Shown piece by piece: positions 38,814-50,389 of a stretch of 64,000 bases of DNA. The stretch lies in contig NW_004454163.1 in NCBI RefSeq assembly GCF_000283155.1, forward strand, positions 19,363,648-19,427,647, given 5' to 3'. The notes below the pieces were generated by a model. It was not told the DNA's origin and made no database searches. It saw only the letters and a program-made list of their open reading frames with translations. The stretch's first letter is position 1. Each line of letters begins with the position of its first letter. The position numbers and the translations under genes are program-made. This DNA is from Ceratotherium simum simum (lineage: Eukaryota; Chordata; Mammalia; Perissodactyla; Rhinocerotidae).

Positions 38814-38993
38814 TTTTTTTTTTTTTTTGGTGAGGAAGATCAGCCCTGAGATAACATCCGATGCCAATCCTCCTCTATTTGCTGAGGAAGATTGGCCCTG
38901 GGCTAACATCTGTGCCCATCTTCCTCTGCTTTATATGGGATGCCGCCACAGCATGGCTTGACAAGTGGTACGTTGGTGCATTGGTGCGTGCCC
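38814..38993 (-). mobile_element. 5'-truncated ERE-B SINE
   Basis: T tail and long-type 3' body are present, but the tRNA-like head with A and B boxes is missing. The duplication TGCAGAAGT at 38805-38813 and 38994-39002 shows that truncation happened at insertion, not by later deletion. Confidence 0.92.
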
Positions 38994-39266
38994 TGCAGAA
39001 GTATTTTAAAGAAAATCTTAAATATATCTTTTCGTTTATAAGTACTTCAATATGTATCTCTAATGGATAAGGATTTTGTTCCTCTTTTTTTTCCAGACAT
39101 AACCACTATACCATTATCATACCTAAAACAACAACAACAGCAACAATTCCTTAATATATCTCATACCCTAGTTTGTGATCAAAAATGTCTTTACAGTTTC
39201 TTCAAATCAGGATCCAGGCAAGATCCAAACATTGTATTTGTGAGATATATCTCTTAAGTCACTTTT

Positions 39267-39478
39267 TTTTTTTTTAAAGATTTTATTTATTTTATTTTTC
39301 CCCCCAAAGCCCCAGTGGATAGTTGTATGTCGTAGCTGCACATCCTTCTAGTTGCTGTATGTGGGACTCGGCCTCAGGATGAACGGAGAAGTGGTGCCTC
39401 GATGCGCACCCGGGATCCGAACCCGGGCCACCAGCATCGCAGCGCGCGCACTTAACCACCAAGCCACAGGGCCAGCCC
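39267..39478 (-). mobile_element. ERE-A SINE with 16-bp duplication
   Basis: CTCTTAAGTCACTTTT flanks it at 39251-39266 and 39479-39494. Complete copy. Confidence 0.96.
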
Positions 39479-41069
39479 CTCTTAAGTCACTTTTAATCTA
39501 TAACTATTTCTCCTTCTTATATTCTCTTTGTAATCCCCTCACGTCCCACCCCATATCACTTATTTGTTGGAAAGGCTGGATAATTTGTCAGGTAGAATTT
39601 CCCATGTTTCAGGATTTGGCTAATTACATCCTCATGGTGTCATTGAACAATTTCCTCTATCTTTCAAGTTTCCTGGAATTATATCTTGAAGCTTGATCAG
39701 AGTCAGTTCAATTTTGGGGACAAGAAAACTTCATAGTGATAGTATTTCCTATTGTGTCATATCAGGAGGTACATAATGTCATCTGATTCTCTCATTTTTA
39801 TTGATGTTAAGATCGATAACTGAGTTTAAGAGTTGTGAGTCTGATCCTTTCATTATAAAGTTCCACATCAGCTTTTTACCTAATGGCTTTAGCAGCCCTT
39901 GAAATTCATTGCCTAGATCCATTATTTCATCTGGTGTTGAAAAATGGTGATTTTCTTTTTCTAATTTTATCAGCATGTTTTAGTCGGACTTGTGTAAAAA
40001 ATAATTTTCCCTCTTCCAATTATTTGGTTCTCTTGAAATATAGTGCACACAAGAAAGGCAGAATATAAGTTAATTTTCTCCTGTATTTATTGACTTTCAG
40101 AAAAATGAACTGGTTCCCTAGCAACCACCAAAGGTGACTGATTTGGATTTTTACAAATCAGCCTTATTAAGGTATACTTTATATAAAATAAAATTTCCCC
40201 AATTTTTAACATACACTTTATTAAGTTTTGACAGATATATATGATTGTATAGCCACCACCATGATCGTGATGTTGAACATTTGCATCATCCCAAAGAGTT
40301 CCCTTATGTCTCTTTGAAGCTAATCCCTTTATCCTATTTCTGGAACCTAATAACTACTGATCTGCTTTCTGTCACTATAGTCTTATCTTTTCCAGAATGC
40401 CATATAAATGGAATCATACAATATGTAGTCTTGGCTTCTTTCATTTAACACAAAAGTTTTGAGATTCATTTAGATTGTTGCATGTATCAGTAAGTCATTC
40501 CTCTCTATTGGTGAATAGAATTCCATTGATTAGCTATATCACAATTTGTTGATAGTTTAGCAGTAGATGGACATTTGGGTTTAGATTTTTGGCTGTGATG
40601 AATAAAGCTGTTTTGAACATTTGAGTACAGATTTTTGTGTGGACATATGTTTTCATTTCTCTTGCATAGATACCTAGGAGTGGGATTGCTCAGTTGCATG
40701 TTAAGTTTATGTTTAACTTTTAAGAAACTACCAAACTGTTTTCTAAGGTAGTTATACATTTTGTCATTCCCACCAGCAATGTATGAGCATTCTAGTTTCT
40801 CCACATCCTCATCAAAACTTGGTATTGTCTGTCTTTTTATTTATAGCCATTGTAGTGGTTGTATAATGGTATCTTATTGTGGTTTTAATTAGCATTTCTC
40901 TAAAGTCTAATGATGTTGAGCATTTTTCCTATGCTTATTTGATACTTCTGAAGTATCTGCTCAAAACTTTTGGTCATTTTTAAATTGGTTGTTTGTCTTC
41001 TTATTATTGAACTGTAAGATTTATGTATTTATATATTCTGGATACAAGTCCTCTATCAGTTTTGCATAA

Positions 41070-41556
41070 CTGCAGGCCCTCCAGGACCAGTTCAACTCAC
41101 CCCATATTATCAACAGAGTAATTAAGAGTGGTTTCTCAGGAACTGAGACCCCTTGTCCAGTTCAGGTCGATTGAGACCACCAACCCATCAACTTGGCCTG
41201 TGCAAATGCTCGACAAGTGACCTTTTTGATGTCAAGGAGCTAAAAACTCCACCCTCAGATCATGGTAATGCCGCCATTTTGTGAACATGCGTCTTATGAA
41301 GAGGCATGAAGCTTGACTACACTTGTGCAGATCATCAATTACCTCACTTCTCCTTACCTCCAATCATCTATTCCCACAATTCAGACCACCTTGCCCCCTA
41401 CCCCATAAATATCCCTGAGTCCCCATTTTCAGTGAGGTGGATCTGACATTGATTCTCTCGCCTCCTTGCTTGGCTGCTTTGTGATTAAATCCTTTCTCTT
41501 TGCAAACTCATCATCTTGGTGATTGGCATGACTGTGAGGGGGGCAAAACGAACATG
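41070..41556 (+). mobile_element. ERV1-like solo LTR (family Y), copy 2
   Basis: From about TGCAGGCCCTCCAGGACCAG to TTTGGTAACA. It has a TATA-like CATAAATAT (about 41404) and an ATTAAA (about 41483), in sense order. It interrupts the L1M at TTTTGCATAAC/TTTGCAAAT. Exact ends are approximate. Confidence 0.75.
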
Positions 41557-42487
41557 GTTTGGTAACATTTGCAAATATTTTCTCCCTGGTTCTGACTGGT
41601 CTTTTTATTTTCTTAATAGTGTCTAACGAAATGTAAAAGTTTAAAATTTTGATGAAGTACAAGTATTGATTTTTTTCTCTTATGAATTGTGATTTTGGTA
41701 TTATATCTAAGAAATCTTTGCTTGTCCTAAGGTAATGGTGATGTCAGCAACATGGCAGGCTGAGTTGTTCCCTTTGTCTCTCCCCTCTAAGTTACAACTA
41801 AATGGACAATCATTAAGCGACAGAGGATCGCCTACACAGCACAACAGGATGCCTGAGAGATCCATGCAGCCATACATCTGAAGGTGGGTGGACTGGATCC
41901 CTGGGAAGCAGTGGAACTACGTGAATGCACTCCTCTCCCTCCCTGGTGGCAGCAAGCCAGGTTGCAGATCCTCACACAGCAGTTGGCCTGGCGCAACTGT
42001 AAGTGGAAGAGGGGGCAGCCCAGTCTGCACGCAGCCAGCCCAAGTGTGAACACTTTTGAAGTGGTAGCCCAGCCCACAGGGCCCTACCTGTGGGAATCCC
42101 ACCATGCAGCAGCCTCACCTGTGGGAATGCTCCTCACCAAGTGGCGGTGGCTCAGCCCCCACATAGGTGCCCCTCGTGCCTAGTGGTCTAGCTCAGCTGA
42201 ACCACTTGTGAGTACAGTGCCGGCCTGCATGAAAGAAAGCACCCCTTTCCCCTAGTGCAGCAGCTCAGCTGCTCTGCTGAGCACAAAGGCCCTGCCCATG
42301 TGAGAGCAACCTGCTGAGAGGCTGTGGCCAGTCCCCTGCAAATGCAGAGTGGCCCTACCGGCATAACAACCAGCAGACAGGGTGGGATCAAAAAACAGAG
42401 CTCCTGCCCCTCCCAGTGCTGGCAGGTAGAATCTGTGGCCTGATACTACCACAAATGTGCCAGCAAAGGATCAATTCATCAAACACC

Positions 42488-43348
42488 ATGAAGAACTACA
42501 GTAAAACTTCAAAGGAGAAGGAAAATGACAAGTCTCCAGAAACCAATCCTGAAGTCACAGAAGTTTACAATCTAAATGACATAGAATTCAAAATAGTTGT
42601 CATAAAGAAACTCAATGAGTTACAAGAAAACTCAGAAAGACAGTTCAATGAACTCAGGAATAAAATTAATGAGCAGAGGGAATACTTCACCAAAGAGACT
42701 AAAGCTCTAAAAACAAACAAACAAACAAACAAACAAACAAACAAACAAACAAAAAACCAAGCAGAAATTCTGGGTACAAAAAACACAATTAATGAGATAA
42801 AAAAATAATCTAGAAACCATAAAAAGTAGAACTGATGCTATGGGGACAGAATTAATGAGTTAGAGGTTAGAAATATAGAAATGCTTCAGGTGGAGGAGGA
42901 GAGAGAACTAAGATTTTTAAAAAATGAAGAAATTCATTGAGAAATATGTGACTCAATTAGGAAAAGCAACATAAGAATTATAGGTATTCCAGAGGGAGAA
43001 GAGAAGGAGAAAGGAGCAGAGAGCTTGTTCAAAAAAATAGCTGAGAACTTCCCAAACCTGGGGAAGAAACTGGACTTACAAGTACATGAAGCCAATAGAA
43101 CTCCTAATTACATCAATGCAAAAAGACCTTCTCCAAGGCATATAATATTAAAACTGGCAAAAGTCAATGACAAAGAAAAAATATTAAGGGCAGCAAGTCA
43201 GAAGTACAAAGGAAGCCCTATCAGACTTTCAGCAGATTTCTCAGCAGAAACTTTACAGGCTAGGAAAGAATGGAATGATATATTCATAATACTGAAAGAC
43301 AAAAACTTTCAGCCAAGAATACTCTATCCAGTGAAATTATCCTTTTAG
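42488..43348 (+). pseudogene. L1 ORF1p pseudogene (L1-A)
   Basis: Starts MKNYSKTSKEKENDKSPE and carries a coiled-coil stretch (KKLNELQENSERQFNELRNK). It has the RNA-binding core motifs ANRTPNYINAKRPSPRHI and KGSPIRLSADFSAETLQAR near the end. An (AAAC)n tract at 42711-42752 adds a TNKQ repeat. Internal stops from 42806 on, and at least one further disruption, make it non-functional. Confidence 0.85.
42711..42752. repeat. (AAAC)n microsatellite inside L1 ORF1
   Basis: About ten perfect AAAC units in the coiled-coil-encoding part of L1-A ORF1. Confidence 0.95.
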
Positions 43349-43416
43349 ATATGATGGAGAAATAAAGCCTTTCCTAGATAAACAAAAGCTAAGGGAGTTC
43401 ATAGCCACTAGACCTC

Positions 43417-44225
43417 TGTCTTGACATGAGTACAGCCGTGTTTGGCCACTCCATTGACCTACAGCCACCAGCACAAAAAGAAATATAAAAGCTGCTTTCT
43501 GCGTGGTGGGAACTGGCCTTTCCCGGGAACTGGCCCTTCTCCCACGGAGAGAGTTGCAAGTTGTAACATTTCAAGGCTCTTGGAGCGTCGTAGCACGGGA
43601 TGGACTGGCCATCCGTGCCGGGCTAAGACGATAACCAAAGAGAACAATGCACGTACACAATTACTGGGCTGGGACGTTAGCCAAGGGGCTCAATGCACGT
43701 ACGCCACTGATAACCATTTGTGCGTGGAAACACTAAATTCTTGCTCTGCAAACTCTGTAATTGCTTACTCTGAAAATTACTGATGGTATATAAACTGCTG
43801 GAAACTGAGACCCGGTGAGAGTTCCACCTGTGGAAGGGACACCTTGCCCAGGACGTGTGATCCTTGACCAGCCGCGTCGATTGACAGAGCTCTCCCGGCA
43901 GTGGGGCGTGGATGTTGTGAGTAACTGATTTGATGTGAAGTAATTGATTTGATATGAAGTAATTGATTTGATGTGTTCTCTTTTCGGTTAACCTGGTGTT
44001 TCTCTTTTCGGTTGATTTGTGTCATTTCTCTTCAGCTGATGTGGATGTTTTCCCTTTCCAGTCGGGCTGATGTTTTTTTCCCTCTTAATATTTGACCTAT
44101 TCGGATCTGTTTGCAGACTATTGCCTTTACTATCCTCTATATAATAAAATATACCTTCAGTCCATTTGTTTGGAGTGGAAAGTGTCTTTTACATCTCCGA
44201 TTGAATCCCCGAACCTCTCACAACA
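43417..44225 (+). mobile_element. Young solo LTR (family Z), copy 2, 5-bp TSD
   Basis: 809 bp, TG...CA termini, flanked by ACCTC at 43412-43416 and 44226-44230. TATATAAA (43787-43794) and AATAAA (44143-44148) are in sense order. Three TAATTGATTTGATATGAAG-type tandem units (about 43920-43978) lie between them, so they would be in R. By eye about ten differences separate it from copy 1 over the first 175 bases, several at CpG sites. No internal viral genes. Confidence 0.92.
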
Positions 44226-44828
44226 ACCTCCCTTAAAAGAAGTGATGAAAGAAGCCCTCCTACCTGAAACAAAAAGGCAAAGGTTTACAAAGCTTAGAGC
44301 GAGGAGATAAGTAGACAGACAAAATCAGAAAATTGCAGCTGTCTTTCAGAATAGGTTAGCAAACACTTAATTATAACATAAAAGATAAAGGGAAGGAAAG
44401 CATCGAAAATAACTATAAACACTTCAATTTAGTCACAAACCCACAATACAAAAAAGAATAATTTGTGACAACAATAACTCAGAAGGGGAAGAAGAAAGGG
44501 ATGCCCAAGGGATGCTTAGGTTAATGGAGATAAGAGACTACAAGAAAATAGACTATCTCATCTATGAGATCTTTTATACAAACCTCATGGTAACAACTAA
44601 ACAAAAAACCAGAGCAGAGCCACGTATCATAAATAAAGAAAAAACTGAGAAAACCATCACAGAAAACCACCAAACTGAAATAGCAGTCAGAGAAACAAGG
44701 GAGAAGAAACAATGGAAATATAGAACAACTGGTAAACAAGAGATAAAATGGCAGTATTAAGCCCTCCTATATCAATAGTCACTCTAAATGTAAATGGATT
44801 GCATTTTCCTATCAAAAGACAAGGAACG

Positions 44829-45018
44829 GGTCGGCCCTGTGGTGTAGTGGTTAAGTTCGGCGTGCTCCGATTCAGTGGCCCGGGTTCGTGGGTTCAGATC
44901 CCAGGTGCAACCTACACCACTCATCAGCCATGCTGTGGTGGTGACCCACATACAAAATAGAGGAAGATGGGCACAGATGTTAGCTCAGGGCTAATCTTCC
45001 TCAGCCAAAAAAAAAAAA
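44829..45018 (+). mobile_element. ERE-C SINE at the junction of two opposed L1s
   Basis: TCGGCCCTGTGGTGTAGTGG head, CCTACACCACTCATCAGCC, and an A tail ending at about 45018. It sits exactly between L1-A and the 3' end of L1-B. No clear target duplication was found. Confidence 0.88.
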
Positions 45019-45895
45019 GCCACAGAATGAACCATATATATCACTCCCTTCACCCCTTGTGCCCACCCCCCACCCCCATTGCCCCTGGTTACCACATTAC
45101 AGTTTTCTCTGTCCATATGTTGGTTTATATTCCACATATGAGTGCGATCATACAGTGTTTGTCTTTCTCCTTCTGGCTTACCTCATTTAACATAATACCC
45201 TCCAGGCCCATCCATGTTGTTTCAAATGGGAAGATTTTTTTTTTTATGGCTGAGTAGTATTCCATAGTATATATATACCACATTTTCTTGATCCAATTGT
45301 CAGTTGAGGGACACTTAGGTTGCTTCCACTTCTTGGCTATGGTGAATAATGCTGCAGTGAACATAGGGGTGCATAAGCCTCTTTGGATTGTTGATTTCAG
45401 GTTCGTTGGATAGATTCCCAGTAGTGGGATGGCTGGATCATAGGGCATCTCTATTTTTAATTCTTTGAGGAATCTCCATACCGTTTTCCATAGAGGCTGC
45501 ACCAGTCTGTATTCCCACCAGCTGTGATGAGGGTTCCTGTTTCTCCACACCCTCTCCAACATTTGTTGTTTTTTGTCTTGGTGATTATAGCCATTCTAAC
45601 GGGCGTGAGGTGATATCTTAGTGTTGTTTTGATTTGCATTTCCCTGATGATTAGTGATGTTGAACATATTTTCATGTCCCTATTGGCTATCTGTATATCT
45701 TCTTTGGAGAAGTGTCTGTTCATTTCCTTTTCCTATTTTTTGATTGGGTTGTTTGTTTTTTTGTTGTTCAGTTGTCTGAATTCTTTATATATTATGGAGA
45801 TTAACCCCTTGTCAGATATATGATTTGCAAATATTTTCTCCAAGTTGGTAGGTTGTCTTTTTGGTTTTGTTTTTAAATTTTATTCTCATTTGTAT

Positions 45896-46080
45896 TTTTT
45901 TTTTTTTGCCAAAGAAGATTCACCCTGAGCTAACATCTGTACCAACCCTCCTCTATTTTGTATGTGGGTCTCTGCCTCAGCATGACCCTGATGAGTGGTG
46001 TAGGTCCGCACCTGGGAATTGAACCTGGGCCACTGAAGCAGAGCATACCAAACTTAACCACTAGGCCATGGGGCAGGCCC
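45896..46080 (-). mobile_element. ERE-C SINE in L1-B
   Basis: T tail, GATGAGTGGTGTAGGTCC, and a CATGGGGCAGGCCC end. A TTGTCTTTTTG duplication flanks it imperfectly. Confidence 0.9.
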
Positions 46081-47855
46081 AATTGTCTTTTTGTTTTGAT
46101 CCTGGTTTTCTTTGCCTTGCAGAAGCTCTTTCGTCTGCTGAAGTCCCAACTGTGTATTTTTTCCTTTGTTTCCCTTGTCCGAGTAGACATGGTATTCTAA
46201 AAGATCCTTCTAAGACCGATGTCAAAGAGAGTACTGCCTACATTATCTGATAGGAATTTTATGCTTTCAGGTCTTATCTTCAAGTCTTTGATCCACTTTG
46301 AGTTAACTTTTGTGTATGGCAAGAGAAGATGGTTTACTTTCATTCTTGTGCATGTGGATGTCCAGTTTTCCCAGCACCATTTATTGAAGAGACTTTCCTT
46401 TCTCCATTGTGTGTTTTTAGCTCCTTTGTTGAAGATCAGCTGTCTGTAGATGTGTGGTTTTATTTCTGGGCTTTCAGTTCTGTTCCATTGATCTGTGTGT
46501 GTGTTTTTGTACCAGTATCATGCTGTTTTGATTACTATAGCTTTGTAGTATATTTTGAAGTCAGGGATTGTGATGCTCCGGCTTTGTTCTTTTTTCTCAG
46601 GATTGCTGTAGCTATTCAGGGTCTTTTGTTGCCTGATATGAATTTTAGGATTCTTTCTTCTATTTCTGTGAAGAATGTCATTGGGATTTTGATTGGGATT
46701 GCATTGAATCTGTAGATTGCTTTAGGTAGTATGGACATTTTGACTATGTTTATTCTTCCAATCCATGTGCATGGAATATCTTTCCATTTCTTTATGTCAT
46801 AATCAATTTCTTTCAATAATGTCTTATAGTTTTCATTGCATAGGTCTTTCACCTCCTTCGTTAAATTTATTCCTAAATATTTTATTCTTTTTGTTGCAAT
46901 TGTAAATGGGATTGTATTCTTGAGTTCTCTTTCTGTTAGTTCGCTATTAGAGTATAGAAATGCAACTGATTTTTGTAAGTTAATTTTGTACTCTGCAACT
47001 TTGCTGTAGTTCTTGATTATTTCTCATAGTTTTCTGATGGATTCTTTAGGGTTTTCTATATATAAAATAATGTCATCTGTAAACAGAGAGGGTTTCACTT
47101 CTTCATGGACTATTTGGATTCCTTTTATTCCTTTTTCTTGCCTAATTCCTCTGGCCAAAACCTCAAGTACTATGATGAATTAGAGTGGTGAGAGTGGGCA
47201 CCCTTGTCTTGCTCCTGTTCTCAGAGGGATGGCTTTCAGTTTTTTCCCCATTTAGTATGATTTTGGCTGTGGGTTTGTTATATATGGCCTTTATTATGTT
47301 GAGGTACTTTCCTTCTATACCCATTTTGTTGAGAGTTTTTATCATAAATAGATGTTGGGTCTTGTCAAATGCTTTCTCTGTGTCTATTGAGATGATCATG
47401 GGGTTTTTATTCCTCATCTTGTTAATGTGGTGTATCACAGTGATTGATTTGTGGATGTTGAACCATCCCTGTGTCCCTGGTACAAATTTCACTTGATCAT
47501 GGTGTATGATCTTTTTAATGTATTGCTGTATTCAGTTTTCCAGTATTTTGTTGATGATTTTTGCATCTATGCTCATCAGGAAAATTGGCCTGTAATTTTC
47601 CTTCTTTGTGTTGTCCTTGTCTGGCTTGGGTATTAGGGTGATATTGGCCTCATAGAATGTGTTAGGAAGTGTTCTGTCTTTCTCGAATTTTTGGAATAGT
47701 TTGAGAAGGATAGGTGTTAAATCTTCTTTGAATGTTTGGCAGAATTCTCCAGAGAAGCCATCTGGTCCTGGAGTTTTATTTTTGGAGAGTTTTTGATTAC
47801 CATTTCAATATCTTTACTTGTGATTGGTCTATTCAGGTTCTCTATTTCTTCTTCT

Positions 47856-48076
47856 TCTTTTTTTTTTTTTTTTAAAGATTTTATTTATTTATTTTTTCCC
47901 CCCAAAACCCCAGTAGATAGTTGTATGTCATAGCTGCACATTCTTCTAGTTGCTGTATGTGGGACGCGGCCTCAGCGTGGCCGGAGAAGCGGTGTGTCGG
48001 TGCGCGCCCGGGATCCGAACCCGGGCCGCCAGCAGCAGAGTGCACGCACTTAACCACTAAGCCACGGGGCCGGCCC
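47856..48076 (-). mobile_element. ERE-A SINE in L1-B
   Basis: T-rich tail, CCCCAAAACCCCAGTAG, and a GCCACGGGGCCGGCC end. Flanked by CTCTATTTCTTCTT / CTCTATTTTTTCTT. Confidence 0.94.
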
Positions 48077-48647
48077 TCTATTTTTTCTTGATTCAGTTTT
48101 GGGAGGTTGTACGAGTCTAAGATTTTATCTGTTTCTTCTAGATTGTCCAATTTGTTGGCATATAGTTTCTCATAGTATTCTCTTACAATGCTTTGTATTT
48201 CTGTGGTATCCATTGTAATTTCTCCCCTTTCATTTATAATTTTACTTATTTGGGCCTTCTCTCTTTATTTCTTAGTAAGTCTGGCTAAGGATATGTCAAT
48301 TTTATTTATCTTCTCAAAGAACCAGCTCTTTGTTTCATTGATCCTTTCTACTGTTTTTGTTTGTTTGTTTGAATTTCATTTATTTCTGCTCTAATTTTTA
48401 TCATTTACCTCCTCCTGCTGACTTTGGGCTTTGTTTGTTCTTCTTTTTCTAATTACGTTAGGCATAGTTTAAGATTTCTTATTTGGGGTTTTTCTTGTTT
48501 GTTAAGGTGGGCCTGTATAGCTAAGAATTTCCCTCTTAGGACTGCTTTTGCTGCATCCCATATAAGTTGGTATGGTGTATTTTCATTTTCATTTGTCTCC
48601 AGATATTTTTTGGTTTTTCCTTTTTTAATTTAATTTTTATTTATTTA

Positions 48648-48890
48648 GTTTTTTGGTGAGGAAGATCAGCCCTGAGCTAACATCCGATGCCAATCTTGGT
48701 TTTTTTTTGCCGAGGAAGACTGGCCCTGAGCTAACATCCATGCCCATCTTCCTCTGCTTTACATGGGATGCCACCACAGCATGGCATGACATGCAGTGCT
48801 TTGGTGCGTGCCCAGGATCCAAACCCATGAACCCTGGGCCACCAAAGTGGAGTGCACACACTTAACCGCTTGCGCACCCAGGCAGGCCCT
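48648..48890 (-). mobile_element. ERE-B SINE in L1-B
   Basis: GGTGAGGAAGATCAGCCCTG tail side, TTACATGGGATGCCACCAC, and a CACCCAGGCAGGCCC end. Confidence 0.92.
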
Positions 48891-50389
48891 GATTTCTACT
48901 TTAATTTCTTCAATGATCCATTGGTTGTTTAGTAGCATGTTGTTTAATCTCCACATCTTTATCACTTTCCCAGCTTTTTTCTTGTAGTTGATTTCTCGTT
49001 TCATAGCATTATGGACAGAAAAGATGATTGATATGATTTCAGTCTTCTTAAATTTATTGAGGCTTACCTTGTTTCTCAACAAATGGGTTATCCTTAAGAA
49101 TGTTCCATGTGCACTTGAGAAGAAGGTGTATTTTGCTGTTTTTGGATGGAGTGTTTGATATATATCTATTAATCCATCTGGACTAATTTTTCATTTAAAT
49201 CCACTATTTCCTTGTTGACTTTCTGTCTGGTTGATCTATCCATTGATGTAAGTGGGGTGTTGAGGTCCCCTACTATTATTGTGTTGTTGTTAATATCTCC
49301 TTTTAGGTTTGTTAATAGTTGCTTTATATACTTTGGTGCTCCTTTGTTGAGTGCATATATATTTATGTGTTATGTCTACTTTGTGGAGTGTCCCTTTTAT
49401 CATTATATATTTCCCTTCTTTGTCTCTCTTAACCTGTTTTATCTTGAAGTCTGCTTTATCTGATATGAGTATGGCAATACTTGCTTTCTTTTGTTTGCCA
49501 TTATCTTGGAGTATCACCTTCCATCCCTTCAGTCTGAGACTGTGTTGGTCTTTAGAGCTGAGAAGTGTTTCCTGGAGGCAGCATACTGTTGGGTTTTGTT
49601 TTTTAATCCATCCTGCCACTCTGTCTTTTGATTGGAGAATTCAATCCATTTATATTTAGAGTGATCATTGATATATGAGGGCTTAATGCTATTTTATCAC
49701 ACATTTTCTGGTTCTTCTGCATTTCTTTTGTTTCATGTTCTGTGTATTTCGGACTATCAATTCAGTTTGGTAGTTCTGTATGATGGTTTTCTTCATTTTC
49801 TCTTTATTTATCATCTGTGTCTCTGTTCTGATTATTTGTTTAGTGGTTACCATGAGGTTTGTATAAAAAATCTTGTAGATGAGATAGTCCATTTTCTGAT
49901 AGCCTCTTATTTCCTTAGACTAAGCTGATTCCCTTCCTTTCCTCTTCCCCTTCTAAGTTATTATTGTCATAACATATTCCATCTTGTATTGTGAGTTTGT
50001 GGTTAAAATGACAAGATTATATTCCTTTTTGATGTTTTTGTTCCCTTTATCTTTGATGTTATAATTAAGTGTTTGCTAACCTGTTCTGATAGAGAGCTGC
50101 AATTTTCTGATTTCATCTACCTATTTTTCTCCTTGCTCAATGCTTTATAACCCCTTTCTTTTTTTTTTTTTTTTTTCAGGTGAGGGTCTTATTAAGCATT
50201 TCTTGTGGTGGGGCTCTTGTGGCACTGAACTCCCTTACCTTTTGTTTATCTGGGAAACTTTTTATTTCTCCATCATATCTGAAGGATGTTTTTGCTGGAT
50301 AGAGTATTCTTGGCTGAAAGTTTTTTCTTTCACAATTTTGAATATATCATTCCACTCTCTCCTGGCTTATAAGGTTTCTGCTGGGAAAT

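Larger units (their letters stand above)
37165..41737 (-). mobile_element. L1M LINE 3' half, host of several insertions
   Basis: The T-run at 37165-37179 is the reversed A tail. L1M 3' UTR text follows (GAGTGAACCTACAGGTACCC; TGTGAGATATATCTCTTAAG; CATCAGGAGGTACATAATG), then degraded ORF2 text (GGGATTGCTCAGTTGCATG; CCCACCAGCAATGTATGAGC) up to 41737, where the next L1 begins. Insertions: LTR family X (37193-38648), which contains the young solo LTR; a truncated ERE (38814-38993); an ERE (39267-39478); and LTR family Y (41070-41556). Confidence 0.8.
41738..44828 (+). mobile_element. L1 LINE, 5' end to start of ORF2 (L1-A), 3' missing
   Basis: It begins at GATGTCAGCAACATGGCAGG, which matches the 5' end of L1-B (reversed, about 52016), so the 5' UTR appears complete. 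The 5' UTR, ORF1, inter-ORF region and first ORF2 codons are present; it then stops at 44828 at an ERE. ORF1 is at 42488-43348. A solo LTR splits it at 43417-44225. Confidence 0.85.
45160..49660 (-). pseudogene. L1 ORF2p pseudogene (L1-B)
   Basis: Minus-strand peptides: MAGWIKKQNPTVCCLQETLL (endonuclease, with the QET motif), [11 protein letters not shown] (RT finger/palm), [11 protein letters not shown] just left of 47090 (RT active site DD) and MEYYSAIKKKIFPFETTWMG (C-terminus). Frameshifts, stops and three ERE insertions make it inactive. Confidence 0.85.

Noticed and set aside
42711..42752. CRISPR-like or regulatory repeat array
   Set aside because: Simple AAAC microsatellite without spacers. 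The host is a mammal.
37596..44225. A single inverted duplication or a provirus with two LTRs
   Set aside because: The LTRs are in opposite orientation, have different target duplications and have no viral interior between them.
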